Shown: positions 11,184 to 20,448 of the stretch, in pieces
Numbering within the stretch: the stretch's first letter is position 1
How the letters are laid out: each line of letters begins with the position of its first letter
NCBI RefSeq assembly: GCF_021531595.1
Contig: NZ_JADYUD010000017.1
Span: 1-40,258 of the forward strand
Reading direction: 5' to 3'
Source of the DNA: Fusobacterium perfoetens
GTDB lineage: Bacteria; Fusobacteriota; Fusobacteriia; Fusobacteriales; Fusobacteriaceae
DNA length: 40,258 nt
Notes under the pieces: model-generated
Database searches by the model: none
Seen by the model: the letters and a program-made list of their open reading frames with translations, nothing else
Told to the model about the DNA's origin: nothing
Translations under genes and position numbers: made by a program

Positions 11184-12496
11184 TGAAATTAAAAATAAAA
11201 AAACATTTCTATAAAGTATTAATGGACAATGATTTTGATATTCTTCTTATGATTGGCGGGTATGCAAGTGGAAAAAGTTTTACAGGATTTTTAAAAACAG
11301 CTTTACTTGCTACACAAGAGAAAAGAAAAATGTTAGTTGTCAGAAAAGTTTATTCAACTTTAAAAGATAGCTGTTTTGAAGATTTAAAAGAAGCCTTTGA
11401 TACTTTAGGAGTCAGCAACAGGTGGAAGTTAATAAAATCTCCATATGAAGCAGAAAATAAGAGAAATAGCTCTAAAATCATTTTTAGAGGAATGGACGAA
11501 TATAGAAAATTAAAATCTATAAAAAATATTGACTATATCTTAATTGAAGAAGCTGACGAATTGAGTATAGAAGATATAAAAGAACTTAGAAAAAGATTAA
11601 GAGTTCTTGGTATAAAAAAACATTTAGTTTTAATGTGTAACCCTGTTTCAAGATTATCTTCGATATATAGAATGTTCTTTACAGAAGAGGGATTTAACTT
11701 TGATGAAGAAGAACTTTATAAAAAAAGAACATTAACTAAAATTGACAGTATTACACTAGAGGACGGAACAAAAGAAAATTTTATTGTAAAAGTTCATCAT
11801 TCGACTTACAGGGACAATCCATTTCTTCCTGCAAGTTTTATTTATGAGTTGGAAAGTGAAAAAGACCCTCGTATTAAAAGAATTGCTAGAGACGGGAAAT
11901 TTGGAGCAGATGGAGATTTAGTTTTATATAATGCTGTATTTGAAGAAGATGTATATGAAAGATATGTTAAGGATAAACTTACTAAAAGGGACGAATACAG
12001 AGGTATTGACTGGGGGCATTCTATTTCATATACCTGTGGTTTGAAAATGGCAGTTAATAAAGTTCTAAATGAACTGTATGTATATTGGGAATATTATGAT
12101 AAAGGTAAAACTACACAAGAGTTAATGCAAGGGTTACAGCCTATGAAAGATAATAATATTTCAATTTATGCAGATAGTGCTTCATCTCAAACAATAGCAG
12201 ATTTTTATGATGAGGGATTTAACATTGACGGAGCAACAAAAGGAAAAGGCTCTGTTGAATACCACGAACAGCTGTTAAGAAGTTTTTCAAGGATTGTAAT
12301 TGATATAAATAGATGTCCAAACACTAAAAAAGAGGCTGAGGAATGTGTATATAAGAAAGATAAAAACGGAGAAATTCAAGCAGGAAAATATAATCTTGAT
12401 GCACACAGTTTTGACGCAATGAGTTATGGACTAGAAGAATATGATTTTATACCTTTAAAAAATAGACTTAGAAAGAAAAAATATATTGGTATTTAG
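11183..12496 (+). CDS. terL: Terminase large subunit, PBSX type (437 aa)
   Basis: This is the packaging ATPase and nuclease. Walker A is GGYASGKS at residues 25-32. Walker B with its catalytic Glu is YILIEEADEL (about 114-123). The C-terminal nuclease keeps the acidic residues of the RNase H-like fold: GIDWGHS (about 273), YADSASSQT (about 331) and DAHSFDAMSYGLE (about 405-417). Length and motif order are typical of terminase_3/XtmB proteins. The start codon overlaps the terS stop (TAATG). Confidence 0.92.
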   Translation: MKLKIKKHFYKVLMDNDFDILLMIGGYASGKSFTGFLKTALLATQEKRKMLVVRKVYSTLKDSCFEDLKEAFDTLGVSNRWKLIKSPYEAENKRNSSKIIFRGMDEYRKLKSIKNIDYILIEEADELSIEDIKELRKRLRVLGIKKHLVLMCNPVSRLSSIYRMFFTEEGFNFDEEELYKKRTLTKIDSITLEDGTKENFIVKVHHSTYRDNPFLPASFIYELESEKDPRIKRIARDGKFGADGDLVLYNAVFEEDVYERYVKDKLTKRDEYRGIDWGHSISYTCGLKMAVNKVLNELYVYWEYYDKGKTTQELMQGLQPMKDNNISIYADSASSQTIADFYDEGFNIDGATKGKGSVEYHEQLLRSFSRIVIDINRCPNTKKEAEECVYKKDKNGEIQAGKYNLDAHSFDAMSYGLEEYDFIPLKNRLRKKKYIGI

Positions 12497-12506
12497 GAGG
12501 TGAGAA

Positions 12507-14612
12507 ATGGCAAAAGAGAATAAAGATAAAAAAGAAATTATTACATCAGCAGTTATTAAATTATTTAGCGAAAGTTCTCCTGAAACTAATAAGATAACAG
12601 ATGAAACAATAGATAGGCTACTTTTAGATATTGATATTAGTTCAGCACTCAATAAGATTGAGAGAGAAGCAGCAGGAAGAGTATTAAGTGTTATAGCTGA
12701 AAATCCTGAAAATGACGAGCAAGCAAAAGAAATTAATCAAAGATTTTCAAATATAAAATTTAATAGAATTATAAATCATTTAATAACTGCAAGATATTAT
12801 GGATATAGTTGTTTTGAGATAGTTTACAATAAAGATTTTACTATTAATTCATTAGTACCTATTCCATATAAGTATATTACATATAAGACATCTGATAAAA
12901 AATGGGTATTAAGAATAGGAACAAATGAAACTGATTTAAACAGAGATAAATTCTTATTATGTATTCATAAATGGAATCCTGCACAACCAACAGGAAAAAC
13001 AATATTTGAAAGTTGCCAACAAGCATTTTTAGATAAAGAGATGTTCTCAAGACAATTAAGAGGACTAGCAGAAAAATATGGAGATACCATTATAGTATTC
13101 CCGTATAATGAAAACTTAGATGATAAAGAAGCTGCTGAAATTGGTAAAACAGTTTTAAATGCTAAAGGTAAAAATGCAATAGGTGTTCCTGTAAATAGAA
13201 ATCATTCTTTAAAAGACAGTTTTGAATTTATAAGATTATCAGATTTAGACCCAGAGATATATACAAAATTATATGCAGTAGAAAAAGAAAAACTTATTCA
13301 AAATCTTTTAGGCTCTACATTAACACTTGAATCAAGTAGTAAAAACGGAAAAGGTACTCAAGCTCTAGGAGAGATACATAAAGAGGGATTTGAACAAGTA
13401 GTACAGGAAGTATGTAATTTCTGTTCAGATAGCTTATATCAGTTAATACAGCTTGACAGTGAATATTTTGGATATGACGCAACTTTATTTACTTGGAAAC
13501 TTGAAAAAGTAGTTACTGAGGAGGAACAAGCTGAAATTGATAAAAAACAGCAAGAGTTTATTGGAATAAAACTAGATAATATCAATAAACTTTCAACAGC
13601 AGGTTATGAATTAGAAAATGAATATCTTGGAGAATACTTAGGTATAGATTATACAAAGATATTAAAAAAAACTAATTCAGTTATAAATATAAAAGAGTTT
13701 GCTGAAGAAGAAGATAAGAAATTATTTAATACTATTGAGGGGGCAAATACATTTAATGCTTATGTTCTTTCAAAATTAAATAAGTTTACAGAGAATATTT
13801 CACAACAAATTATTGAACAAGTAATGAATATAAAAGAAGGAGATGATTTTGTACTCAACTTAGATTATTCAATGCTTGAAGATGATTTAATAATTTCAAG
13901 AATAAAAGGTTTCAGCAATTCAAGATATACAACTTTTAATGAAGTTATAGAAGAATTTGACCCATTCAAAATGAAATTTGAGGAAGCTATAAAATCTTTC
14001 TTAGATAAAATGCCTGTATTATATGACACGATAGAAGAAGTGACAGAAGATGTCAGAGCAAATTTTGTATGGCTTAAGAAATCAAACGATTTAGAAATTA
14101 CTACAAGATTATTTGATAGCATGAAGAAATCACTTGAAAATGGAACTACATTTAAACAATGGATAAAAGATTGTGAAGAAGCTATTAATAAAGCAGGATT
14201 AGGTAAACAAGGTTATTACTTAGAGAATGTTTATAGAACTAATATGATGACACAATACAGCATAGGAAACTTTAAGCAGCAAATGGAAGTTGTAGAAGAT
14301 TATCCATATTGGGAATATTCAGCAATAGAAGACAATAGAACTTCTAATATATGCAGACAGCTTGACGGAGTTGTAAAAAGATATGATGATTCGTTTTGGA
14401 GTGCATACTATCCACCTAATCATTTTCATTGTCGTTCAACTGTAATTTCTCGTAATAAAGAGGAACTTAAGAAATACAATCTTAAAATCTCTAAAGATGT
14501 TTTTGAAGTAGATATAAAAGGATTTAAAGGTAATCCTGCTGAAAGCTACTGGAATAATATAAAAATGACGGCAGGAGAAAAAGGCAGACAAGGAACTTTT
14601 AAATGGGAGTAA
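12507..14612 (+). CDS. Portal protein fused to MuF-type head morphogenesis domain (701 aa)
   Basis: The ATG follows TAGGAGGTGAG. Residues about 1-430 are a Mu gp29-like (DUF935) portal, with the AARYYGYSCFEIVY-like region and the RLSDLDPEIY segment. The portal forms the dodecameric ring through which DNA passes. Residues about 540-700 match SPP1 gp7/Mu gpF head morphogenesis proteins: GKQGYYLENVYRTN, WEYSAIEDNRTSNICRQLDG and YYPPNHFHCRSTV (about 634-646). In Mu and PBSX-like phages these are normally two proteins, so this appears to be a natural fusion. No stop or frameshift separates the halves. Confidence 0.88.
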   Translation: MAKENKDKKEIITSAVIKLFSESSPETNKITDETIDRLLLDIDISSALNKIEREAAGRVLSVIAENPENDEQAKEINQRFSNIKFNRIINHLITARYYGYSCFEIVYNKDFTINSLVPIPYKYITYKTSDKKWVLRIGTNETDLNRDKFLLCIHKWNPAQPTGKTIFESCQQAFLDKEMFSRQLRGLAEKYGDTIIVFPYNENLDDKEAAEIGKTVLNAKGKNAIGVPVNRNHSLKDSFEFIRLSDLDPEIYTKLYAVEKEKLIQNLLGSTLTLESSSKNGKGTQALGEIHKEGFEQVVQEVCNFCSDSLYQLIQLDSEYFGYDATLFTWKLEKVVTEEEQAEIDKKQQEFIGIKLDNINKLSTAGYELENEYLGEYLGIDYTKILKKTNSVINIKEFAEEEDKKLFNTIEGANTFNAYVLSKLNKFTENISQQIIEQVMNIKEGDDFVLNLDYSMLEDDLIISRIKGFSNSRYTTFNEVIEEFDPFKMKFEEAIKSFLDKMPVLYDTIEEVTEDVRANFVWLKKSNDLEITTRLFDSMKKSLENGTTFKQWIKDCEEAINKAGLGKQGYYLENVYRTNMMTQYSIGNFKQQMEVVEDYPYWEYSAIEDNRTSNICRQLDGVVKRYDDSFWSAYYPPNHFHCRSTVISRNKEELKKYNLKISKDVFEVDIKGFKGNPAESYWNNIKMTAGEKGRQGTFKWE

Positions 14613-15121
14613 AAACATCAGGAACAGCTAAAAAGAAATTAAAAGAGATTTTAAAGAGATGTAAAAATCTTAAAGAGCCTATGACAAGAATATCAGTTGA
14701 TATGAAAAATGAAATCCGTGGAAATATTGACAGAGGACATAGTTTTGACGGGATAAAGTGGAAAAAATCTAAAAGAGCAAGCGAAGAAGGTGGTAAGACT
14801 TTAAAAGATACTGGCAGACTTTATAACTCTTTTAGAAATACAGCAGGTAGAAATTATGCAAGAGTTGGTACGAATGTTATATATGCAAGGACATTAAATC
14901 AGGGAGCAGATAAAGGCGAATTTGGAGAAGTTTCTTTCACTGTAAGACAGCACAGCAGGAGATTAAAGAAGTATAGAAAAAGAATTACAGTTAGAAGCTA
15001 TTCAAGAACAGCAAAAGTTCCTTGGGGAGATATTCAAGCATATAGATACATGGGTATTAACCAAGAAATGAAAAGAAAATACATAGCAATTTTAACAAAA
15101 TATATTATAAAAGGACGGTAA
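14603..15121 (+). CDS. Phage virion morphogenesis protein, Mu gpG-like (172 aa)
   Basis: The start overlaps the portal-MuF gene by 10 bp. The pattern I-R-G-N-I-D-R-G-x-S-F-D-G-I-K-W-K-K-S (about 35-55), then LKDTGRLYNSF and RVGTNVIYARTLNQG, is typical of phage virion morphogenesis proteins (tail completion/gpG family). They act in head-tail joining or tail completion. The protein is strongly basic, as is usual for the family. Confidence 0.85.
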   Translation: MGVKTSGTAKKKLKEILKRCKNLKEPMTRISVDMKNEIRGNIDRGHSFDGIKWKKSKRASEEGGKTLKDTGRLYNSFRNTAGRNYARVGTNVIYARTLNQGADKGEFGEVSFTVRQHSRRLKKYRKRITVRSYSRTAKVPWGDIQAYRYMGINQEMKRKYIAILTKYIIKGR

Positions 15122-15124
15122 AAA

Positions 15125-15382
15125 ATGAAAATTACAAATTTAAAATTTAGAGTACCAAAACAAAATGCAGGAAATCTTAAATCATATGTAGATATTACTT
15201 TTAATGATTGCTTAGTAATTCATAATGCAAAAGTAGTTGAAGGTAAAAATGGTTTAATAGTTTCTATGCCAGCAACTAAGATTAATAAAAAATTTGTAGA
15301 TATAGTTCACCCAATCACAGCAGAGTTTAGAAAATATATTACAGACGAAGTTGTGACAAAATATACAGAATTAAAAAAATAG
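15125..15382 (+). CDS. spoVG: SpoVG homologue (85 aa)
   Basis: The sequence follows SpoVG along its whole length: MKITNLKFRVP, then YVDITFNDCLVIHNAKVVEGKNGLIVSMP, then DIVHPITAEFRKYI. SpoVG is a small nucleic-acid-binding regulator in bacteria (septation, capsule and virulence control). A phage copy set within the head operon, between gpG and the protease, is unusual. It is in frame with its neighbours, with only 3 nt to the previous gene. It may regulate late mRNA or host genes. The family call is firm; the role is inferred. Confidence 0.85.
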   Translation: MKITNLKFRVPKQNAGNLKSYVDITFNDCLVIHNAKVVEGKNGLIVSMPATKINKKFVDIVHPITAEFRKYITDEVVTKYTELKK

Positions 15383-15400
15383 AAGAAAGGAGGAATGACA

Positions 15401-16384
15401 ATGCCTAAAATATTTAAAGCAGGAAATTATGGAAAAAAAGGTAACTATTCAACAGAAACTTTAAAGTCTTGGGTAGGAAAAGAATTTTCAATTACAGCGG
15501 GGCATGTAAATGATTGGATAAAAAATGGTTATCCAGTAACAGCTATTCCTATTGCAGGAAGTTGTAAAGTAACTGATGTAGATAGTGAGGGATATTTAAT
15601 TGGAGAGTTCTCTTATAACTCTTTCGGAGATAGTATAAAAGAACAATATCCTAATTTATCAATCGGAATAGGAGAAAATGGAGAACCTAATCATCTTGCT
15701 ATCTTAGGATATGCACCACCACATCTTAAAGATTTAGACCAATCTTTTAGTGAGTTTTCACAAGATTTAACAGCTATGGAAAATACAGAAACAATAGAAT
15801 TTGCAGAAGAAGATAATCAAAGCAAAATTGATGAGTTTGTAGAGTATTTAAAAGGAATAGATTCTACAAAAGTAAAATTGCAAAATTTATTTGATGTAAT
15901 GTGGGAAAAAGATAATGAGAAATATTATGCTGAAAAATTAAAAGAAGCAGGATATACAGTTGAAAAAACAACAGAGTTTTCAGCAGATACTTTAAAAACT
16001 ATTGCAGATACTCTAGGAATGATAGTTACTAATAAACCTGTAAATAACTTAACACCTGAAGAAATTTATACAAGAGCGAAAGCAGAGTTTACAAGAGAAG
16101 CAGAGAGAGAAGAAACAAAGAAAAATATAATTTCTAAGTTTCCACCAGTAATGCAAGGACTATTAGAATTTGCTATTGATAAAGCTTTTGAAGAAGCAGA
16201 ATATTCTAAAATAATTGAATTTTCTGAAGAAGAAAAAATGTCAATGGCTGATAAATTAAAAGAATTTTCTAAGGAAGAAAGTCCATTCAAACATTTATTT
16301 GAAAACATTACTAAAACAGCAGAGTTTACAGAAGAAAATGAAGAAAAAAATACAAAGACAAGAATAGGAGGATATTATGAGTAA
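15401..16384 (+). CDS. Mu I-like head maturation protease/scaffold (327 aa)
   Basis: The ATG at 15401 is chosen because AGGAGG is 7 nt upstream. An ATG at 15395 is only 1 nt from it. Residues about 1-120 (AGNYGKKGNYSTETLKSWVGKEF, then ITAGHVNDW and IPIAGSC, and EFSYNSFGDSIKEQYPNLSIGI) match the Mu-like prophage I protease, with the NHLAILGYAPPHL segment typical of its end. The rest is a Glu/Lys-rich scaffold (about 130-327). It should cleave itself and guide capsid assembly. Confidence 0.85.
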   Translation: MPKIFKAGNYGKKGNYSTETLKSWVGKEFSITAGHVNDWIKNGYPVTAIPIAGSCKVTDVDSEGYLIGEFSYNSFGDSIKEQYPNLSIGIGENGEPNHLAILGYAPPHLKDLDQSFSEFSQDLTAMENTETIEFAEEDNQSKIDEFVEYLKGIDSTKVKLQNLFDVMWEKDNEKYYAEKLKEAGYTVEKTTEFSADTLKTIADTLGMIVTNKPVNNLTPEEIYTRAKAEFTREAEREETKKNIISKFPPVMQGLLEFAIDKAFEEAEYSKIIEFSEEEKMSMADKLKEFSKEESPFKHLFENITKTAEFTEENEEKNTKTRIGGYYE

Positions 16385-16730
16385 TTTAGTTAAAAATGTT
16401 GCTGATTTTGATACAAAAGTTTATAAAATTTCAGGGCCTTTAGGTAAAAACTTTATGTTAAAACAGTCAGAAGGAAAAATTGAAATAGGGCAACTATTAT
16501 CATATGATGCAGAAAGTGGGAAACTAGTTAAATATGCAAAAACAGAAAAACCAGCTTTCACAATAGCATTATCAGAGGCAGATAGTACATCAGGAGATGT
16601 TCCTGTATTAGTTGCAGTACCAAATACAGTATTTAATTCAGCAGAAATTAAAGGTGCTACTTTAACAGATGATTTCAATGTAGTTAAAGAACTATGGGGA
16701 AATGGAATAACTTTAGAGGAGGTAAAATAA
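16377..16730 (+). CDS. Head decoration protein (117 aa)
   Basis: The start overlaps the protease gene by 8 bp and AGGAGG precedes it. The order of strands (NFMLKQSEGKIEIGQLLSYDAESGKLVKYA, then SGDVPVLVAVPNTVFNSAEIKGATL) matches gpD-like decoration proteins, which trimerise on the capsid surface and stabilise it. Its place immediately before the capsid gene agrees. Confidence 0.8.
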   Translation: MSNLVKNVADFDTKVYKISGPLGKNFMLKQSEGKIEIGQLLSYDAESGKLVKYAKTEKPAFTIALSEADSTSGDVPVLVAVPNTVFNSAEIKGATLTDDFNVVKELWGNGITLEEVK

Positions 16731-16731
16731 T

Positions 16732-17727
16732 ATGGCATTAACAAGAGAACAAGAAGCATGGGTTGGAGTATATGGAGAAATCCCTCATGTAGTAAACAGA
16801 TTTTTCACAAGAAGAATTAAAAGAGGAAAAATTCCTTATGTAACAAATATGACTACAATTAACTTTGAAGTAGTAAAAGAATTTGCAAGAAAAGCTAAGA
16901 TTTTACAAAGAGGATCAGAGTTCCCTACTGCAAAATTAAATGGAAGTGTAATTCAATCAGTTACACCTGAAATTATAAAAGATAGTTTTCCATTCTTTGC
17001 AGAAGACCAATTAAATAGACCTGTTGGTGCTCCTATCTATGTAAATGGTAAAAAAGTAGATAATAGAACTTATGAAAGAGATAGAAGAATCGCAGGATTA
17101 AAACAATCTATTGAAACAGTTCAAGAAGAAATTTCAGCAGGTGTTTTCTTAAAAGGAACTTATAAGTCTCCTGATACTCAAAATGAAGTTAAATATACAT
17201 TCCCAACAGAAACAAAAGTTAATAAAGCTGATGTTAAAGAATGGGCTATTTGGCTTACAAAACAATTAAACGAGTTCTCAAAAGATAGAAAAGTTTCTGC
17301 TTCTGAAATCTTAGTTGGAGAGAAAGTATTCTATGAAGTTCAAAAAGCATATAATACTTCTTCAAATAAGGTTATTCCTGCACAAGTAACAAGAGTTCAA
17401 ACAGAAGATGGAAACTATGAATTACATTTAAATGTATTTGGATTTGATTTAGTAATGATACCACAAGTTACAGGAACAGACGGAGCTTTAATTGATTGTT
17501 CTAAAAAAATTATTATGTATAATGATTTAGCTTTCTTACCTGCTTATGCTGGACTTGTAAATGTTAATAATGGTGTATCTACTATGGAAGCGATAGATGT
17601 TTTAATTAGAGAAACATCAGCAAGTGAAAAAACAGGAGAAGCAGAAACTCTTGGAGAATCAGGATACTGTCCTATCGTCGTAAATCCTTCTTTAATTAAA
17701 ATAATTGATATTCAAGATTTAGCATAA
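16732..17727 (+). CDS. Major capsid protein (331 aa)
   Basis: The ATG follows GGAGG. The sequence (VNRFFTRRIKRGKIPYVTNMT, RGSEFPTAKLNGSVIQSVTPEIIKDSFPF, then RDRRIAGLKQSIETVQEEISAGVFLKGTYK) matches the major capsid protein E/HK97-like family. The region is preferred-codon-rich as expected for a highly expressed gene. It is followed by a strong hairpin that may limit or protect downstream message. Confidence 0.9.
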   Translation: MALTREQEAWVGVYGEIPHVVNRFFTRRIKRGKIPYVTNMTTINFEVVKEFARKAKILQRGSEFPTAKLNGSVIQSVTPEIIKDSFPFFAEDQLNRPVGAPIYVNGKKVDNRTYERDRRIAGLKQSIETVQEEISAGVFLKGTYKSPDTQNEVKYTFPTETKVNKADVKEWAIWLTKQLNEFSKDRKVSASEILVGEKVFYEVQKAYNTSSNKVIPAQVTRVQTEDGNYELHLNVFGFDLVMIPQVTGTDGALIDCSKKIIMYNDLAFLPAYAGLVNVNNGVSTMEAIDVLIRETSASEKTGEAETLGESGYCPIVVNPSLIKIIDIQDLA

Positions 17728-17734
17728 TATTTTT

Positions 17735-17762
17735 AGAGGGGATTTACTCCCCTCTTCCTTTA
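17735..17762 (+). terminator. Hairpin after the capsid gene
   Basis: AGAGGGGA (17735-17742) pairs with TCCCCTCT (17748-17755), followed by a C/T-rich tail. It is probably a partial terminator that keeps capsid message high relative to tail genes. Confidence 0.6.
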
Positions 17763-17772
17763 AGGAGGAATA

Positions 17773-18165
17773 ATGGAAAATATAAAAATTCCTAAAATAA
17801 CGATTGAACATTTTGAAGAAGTCTATATTGAGCATGTCTCTGATGTGTTAAGAATTACAAAAGATGAATTTAAGAAAAAATTAGAAGATGACAGTATAAC
17901 ATCTTTGAATAAAAAAGCAGAAAGATTCATTACTACATATCTTAAAAATAGAATAGAAAGTCTTACAGAGGACAATTGGTATGCTTCTAAAGAGCTATAT
18001 ATTCAATGGAAATTATTTGAAGGTATAGAACTTGAAAGAGAAAGCCAAGATAAAAAAGAAAGTCTTTTAGAACTTTTAGAGTTATTTAAACAAGAAGTTA
18101 TGGAACTAGAAGAAGATAGTACAGACAAAAAGAAAAAAATAGCAAAAATCATTGTGGTTGGGTGA
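17773..18165 (+). CDS. Putative head-tail connector protein (130 aa)
   Basis: The ATG follows AAGGAGG. The protein is acidic and helical (KKAERFITTYLKNRIESLTEDNWYASKEL, WKLFEGIELE). It lies between capsid and the probable tail terminator, where Mu gp36/DUF1320-like connectors are found. No firm family match is claimed. Confidence 0.6.
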   Translation: MENIKIPKITIEHFEEVYIEHVSDVLRITKDEFKKKLEDDSITSLNKKAERFITTYLKNRIESLTEDNWYASKELYIQWKLFEGIELERESQDKKESLLELLELFKQEVMELEEDSTDKKKKIAKIIVVG

Positions 18166-18169
18166 TTAC

Positions 18170-18613
18170 ATGATTGCTAAGAGACTAGAATATTTTAAAA
18201 GATATTTTGAAGAAAAAAACAATAAATGGAGAGTTTTTTATAAAGAAGAACTTCCTGAAAATATTTCTCCAAAAACAATTTATTTTGTTATTACAGGCGA
18301 AGAAATAGTAAAAAAACAAAAAACAATAGATTTTTCAATTTTTTATATTATATCTAGGGAAAAAGATGGACTTCTTAATTTTAGAGATGAAATAAAAAAC
18401 TTTATAAAAAATGATTTATCTAAAGAATTTGAAACATCTAATTTCTTTTGTAATAGTGGGTATAGAATATCATATTCCATAGATGAGGAAAGAGATACTT
18501 TGAGAATTGCTGAAATTCAATGTACTTATGACAATACAAAAGGAATTTTAGATGATGAAAAGTTCATGGATATAGAAATATTAAATGACAGATACATTTT
18601 AAATGAAAAATAG
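18170..18613 (+). CDS. Putative tail terminator/head-tail joining protein (147 aa)
   Basis: ATG at 18170 is favoured, with GGTTGGGTGA upstream; a GTG start at 18152 would place the ribosome site inside the gene. The beginning overlaps nothing important. The protein has alternating strands (KTIYFVITGEE, TIDFSIFYIIS, DTLRIAEIQCTYD), and its position directly before the sheath gene is that of tail terminators. The function is inferred from order. Confidence 0.6.
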   Translation: MIAKRLEYFKRYFEEKNNKWRVFYKEELPENISPKTIYFVITGEEIVKKQKTIDFSIFYIISREKDGLLNFRDEIKNFIKNDLSKEFETSNFFCNSGYRISYSIDEERDTLRIAEIQCTYDNTKGILDDEKFMDIEILNDRYILNEK

Positions 18614-18622
18614 GAGGTAGAA

Positions 18623-19780
18623 ATGGCAGGATTAAACGGAAAATGTAAATTTCAGTTGGAATTTATAGAAAGAGCCGCCGTTGGAGTTTCTAAGAGTGTG
18701 AGAGGTGTTCTTGGTGTTATTTTGTTTGATACTACTAAGGAAAATTTCACTAAAAAAGAATACTATTCGGCAGTTGATATAGACGAAAAAGATTGGACAA
18801 AAGATAATTATACAGCTTTAAAAGCAATGGCATTTAGAGGAAATCCTTTTAAAGTTGTAGTATATAAGGCTACAAAAGAAAACTTCAAAGATGTTTTAAA
18901 GCAAATTGCTTTAGAAGAACCTAATTATCTTGTATGTCCATTTACGACAGGAGAAGATAAGCCTGAAACAGTAGTTTCTGACCTAGAAACATGGATAAAC
19001 TCTATAAGAAATATAGAAACAGTAAAACTTGGTAATAATACTTCTACAATAAAATTAATCGTAGCTTCATCAGCAAAACCTGATAAGCCTTGGATAATTG
19101 ACTATGATGTAAGACAAACAGCTCATACAATAGTAGATTTTGAAGAAAAAGCATATACAGCTCAAGAGTATACTTTATGTATTGGTTCTTTATGTGCAGG
19201 AGCTCCTTTAAATAGTTCTATAACTAATATGGAGCAATCTTGGTTAAAAGCATTTACAACAACAGTAGATGATGAAAACACAGCTATTGGAGAAGGAAAA
19301 TTACTTACATCTTTTGACGGAAGTAAATATGTAATTCTTAGAGGTGTAACATCATTTACAACTGCAACAGACAGTATGAATAGAAGTTTTACTAAAATAA
19401 GAAAAGTGGAAATCATGGATTTACATCAAAAAGATATTAGAAATACTTTTATAAACTCTTACAGAGGAAAATATCAAAATATCTATTCAAATAAATTGTT
19501 ATTCCTTGGAGCAGTTAATGCTTATCTTGCAACATTCCAAAAATCAGGACAGTTAGACCCTGCAAATGAAAATAGAATGAAAATAGATACAGAAGCTGTA
19601 AGAAATTGGATTATATCTAAAGGAACATATAAAGGAAAACCTATTACAGAAGAAGAAGCTAAAAAATTAACTGAGTATGATTTATGTAGAGCCAATACAG
19701 ATGATATTGTATTTGCATATATCCCAGACTATAAGCCAACAGATGTAATGGAAGATTTCCAAGGAGAAGCATATTTATAA
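18623..19780 (+). CDS. Contractile tail sheath protein (385 aa)
   Basis: The ATG follows TAGGAGG. The protein matches XkdK-like sheaths: it opens with a G-V-S-K-S-V-R-G-V-L-G-V motif and has TVKLIVASSAKPDKPWIIDYDV, GKLLTSFDGSKYVILRGVTSF (about 210-250), and a C-terminal LDPANENRMKIDTEAVRNWI handshake region. Sheath subunits contract during infection. Its presence proves a myovirus-type tail. Confidence 0.9.
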   Translation: MAGLNGKCKFQLEFIERAAVGVSKSVRGVLGVILFDTTKENFTKKEYYSAVDIDEKDWTKDNYTALKAMAFRGNPFKVVVYKATKENFKDVLKQIALEEPNYLVCPFTTGEDKPETVVSDLETWINSIRNIETVKLGNNTSTIKLIVASSAKPDKPWIIDYDVRQTAHTIVDFEEKAYTAQEYTLCIGSLCAGAPLNSSITNMEQSWLKAFTTTVDDENTAIGEGKLLTSFDGSKYVILRGVTSFTTATDSMNRSFTKIRKVEIMDLHQKDIRNTFINSYRGKYQNIYSNKLLFLGAVNAYLATFQKSGQLDPANENRMKIDTEAVRNWIISKGTYKGKPITEEEAKKLTEYDLCRANTDDIVFAYIPDYKPTDVMEDFQGEAYL

Positions 19781-19795
19781 AAGGAGGAGTAAAAA

Positions 19796-20245
19796 ATGGC
19801 AGATTTTGTTTTTAAAGAAACTGATGTCGTTTCAGGAAGCTTTGGTAAATGCTATATAAATGGCAGACACTGGGCTGAAATATCAGAATTTGAGGCTAAA
19901 TTAAAACTAGACAGTAAAGATGTTCTTTTAGCAGGTGGACAAAAAGGTAAAAAAAATACATCTTCATCAATAGAAATTAAAATTAAACTTCAAAAAGTAT
20001 TCTCTACTGAAATTGAATTACTTAAATCAGTTGTTTCAGGAATGTTAAATCCTATGACAACTATAAATGTACAGCTTGATGACCCTGAAGCAAGAGGAGC
20101 AGAAGCACTAGCTTTTAATGATTGTATATTTACAGGAGATATTGATTTAGGTTCATTTAAGAATGGAGAACTTACAGAAAGAGAATTTACTCTATCATGT
20201 GTACCTGACAGAATTGAAGTTCTTGAAAGTATAGCAGATGTATAA
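19796..20245 (+). CDS. Tail tube protein, XkdM-like (149 aa)
   Basis: The ATG follows AAGGAGG. The sequence has GSFGKCYINGRHWAEISEFEAKLKLDSKDVLLAGGQKGKKNT and ends with ELTEREFTLSCVPDRIEVLE. This is the XkdM/DUF2001 tail-tube fold. It forms the inner tube under the sheath. The next tail gene (chaperone) lies 2.8 kb away, because an accessory cassette lies between them. Confidence 0.88.
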   Translation: MADFVFKETDVVSGSFGKCYINGRHWAEISEFEAKLKLDSKDVLLAGGQKGKKNTSSSIEIKIKLQKVFSTEIELLKSVVSGMLNPMTTINVQLDDPEARGAEALAFNDCIFTGDIDLGSFKNGELTEREFTLSCVPDRIEVLESIADV

Positions 20246-20261
20246 CAAATAAATTGAAAAT

Positions 20262-20282
20262 TTGGACATTGGCAACTGAATA
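20262..20282 (+). repeat. Imperfect direct repeat, left copy (cassette boundary)
   Basis: The sequence TTGGACATTGGCAACTGAATA matches 22264-22284 at 19 of 21 positions. The copies flank the RHH/antirepressor genes and may mark an insertion or recombination boundary. Confidence 0.5.
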
Positions 20283-20300
20283 ACATCTGAGGAAAATTTG

Positions 20301-20320
20301 AATGTCTCATGTGGGACATT
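20301..20320 (+). repeat. AATGTCTC/GGGACATT hairpin
   Basis: An 8-bp stem with tetraloop ATGT downstream of the tube gene. It is not followed by a T run, so it probably stabilises the 3' end of tube mRNA. It contains a third partial GGACATTGG copy. Confidence 0.4.
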
Positions 20321-20448
20321 GGGATAAATCATATAAATAATTAAAGTTGATTTTTCAAAAAATAGAAATTTTCCATTATTTACATTGTGTACATAGTGTG
20401 GATAATAATTTTTTAGATATATGATATAGTAAAAATGAAAGGAGAAAC

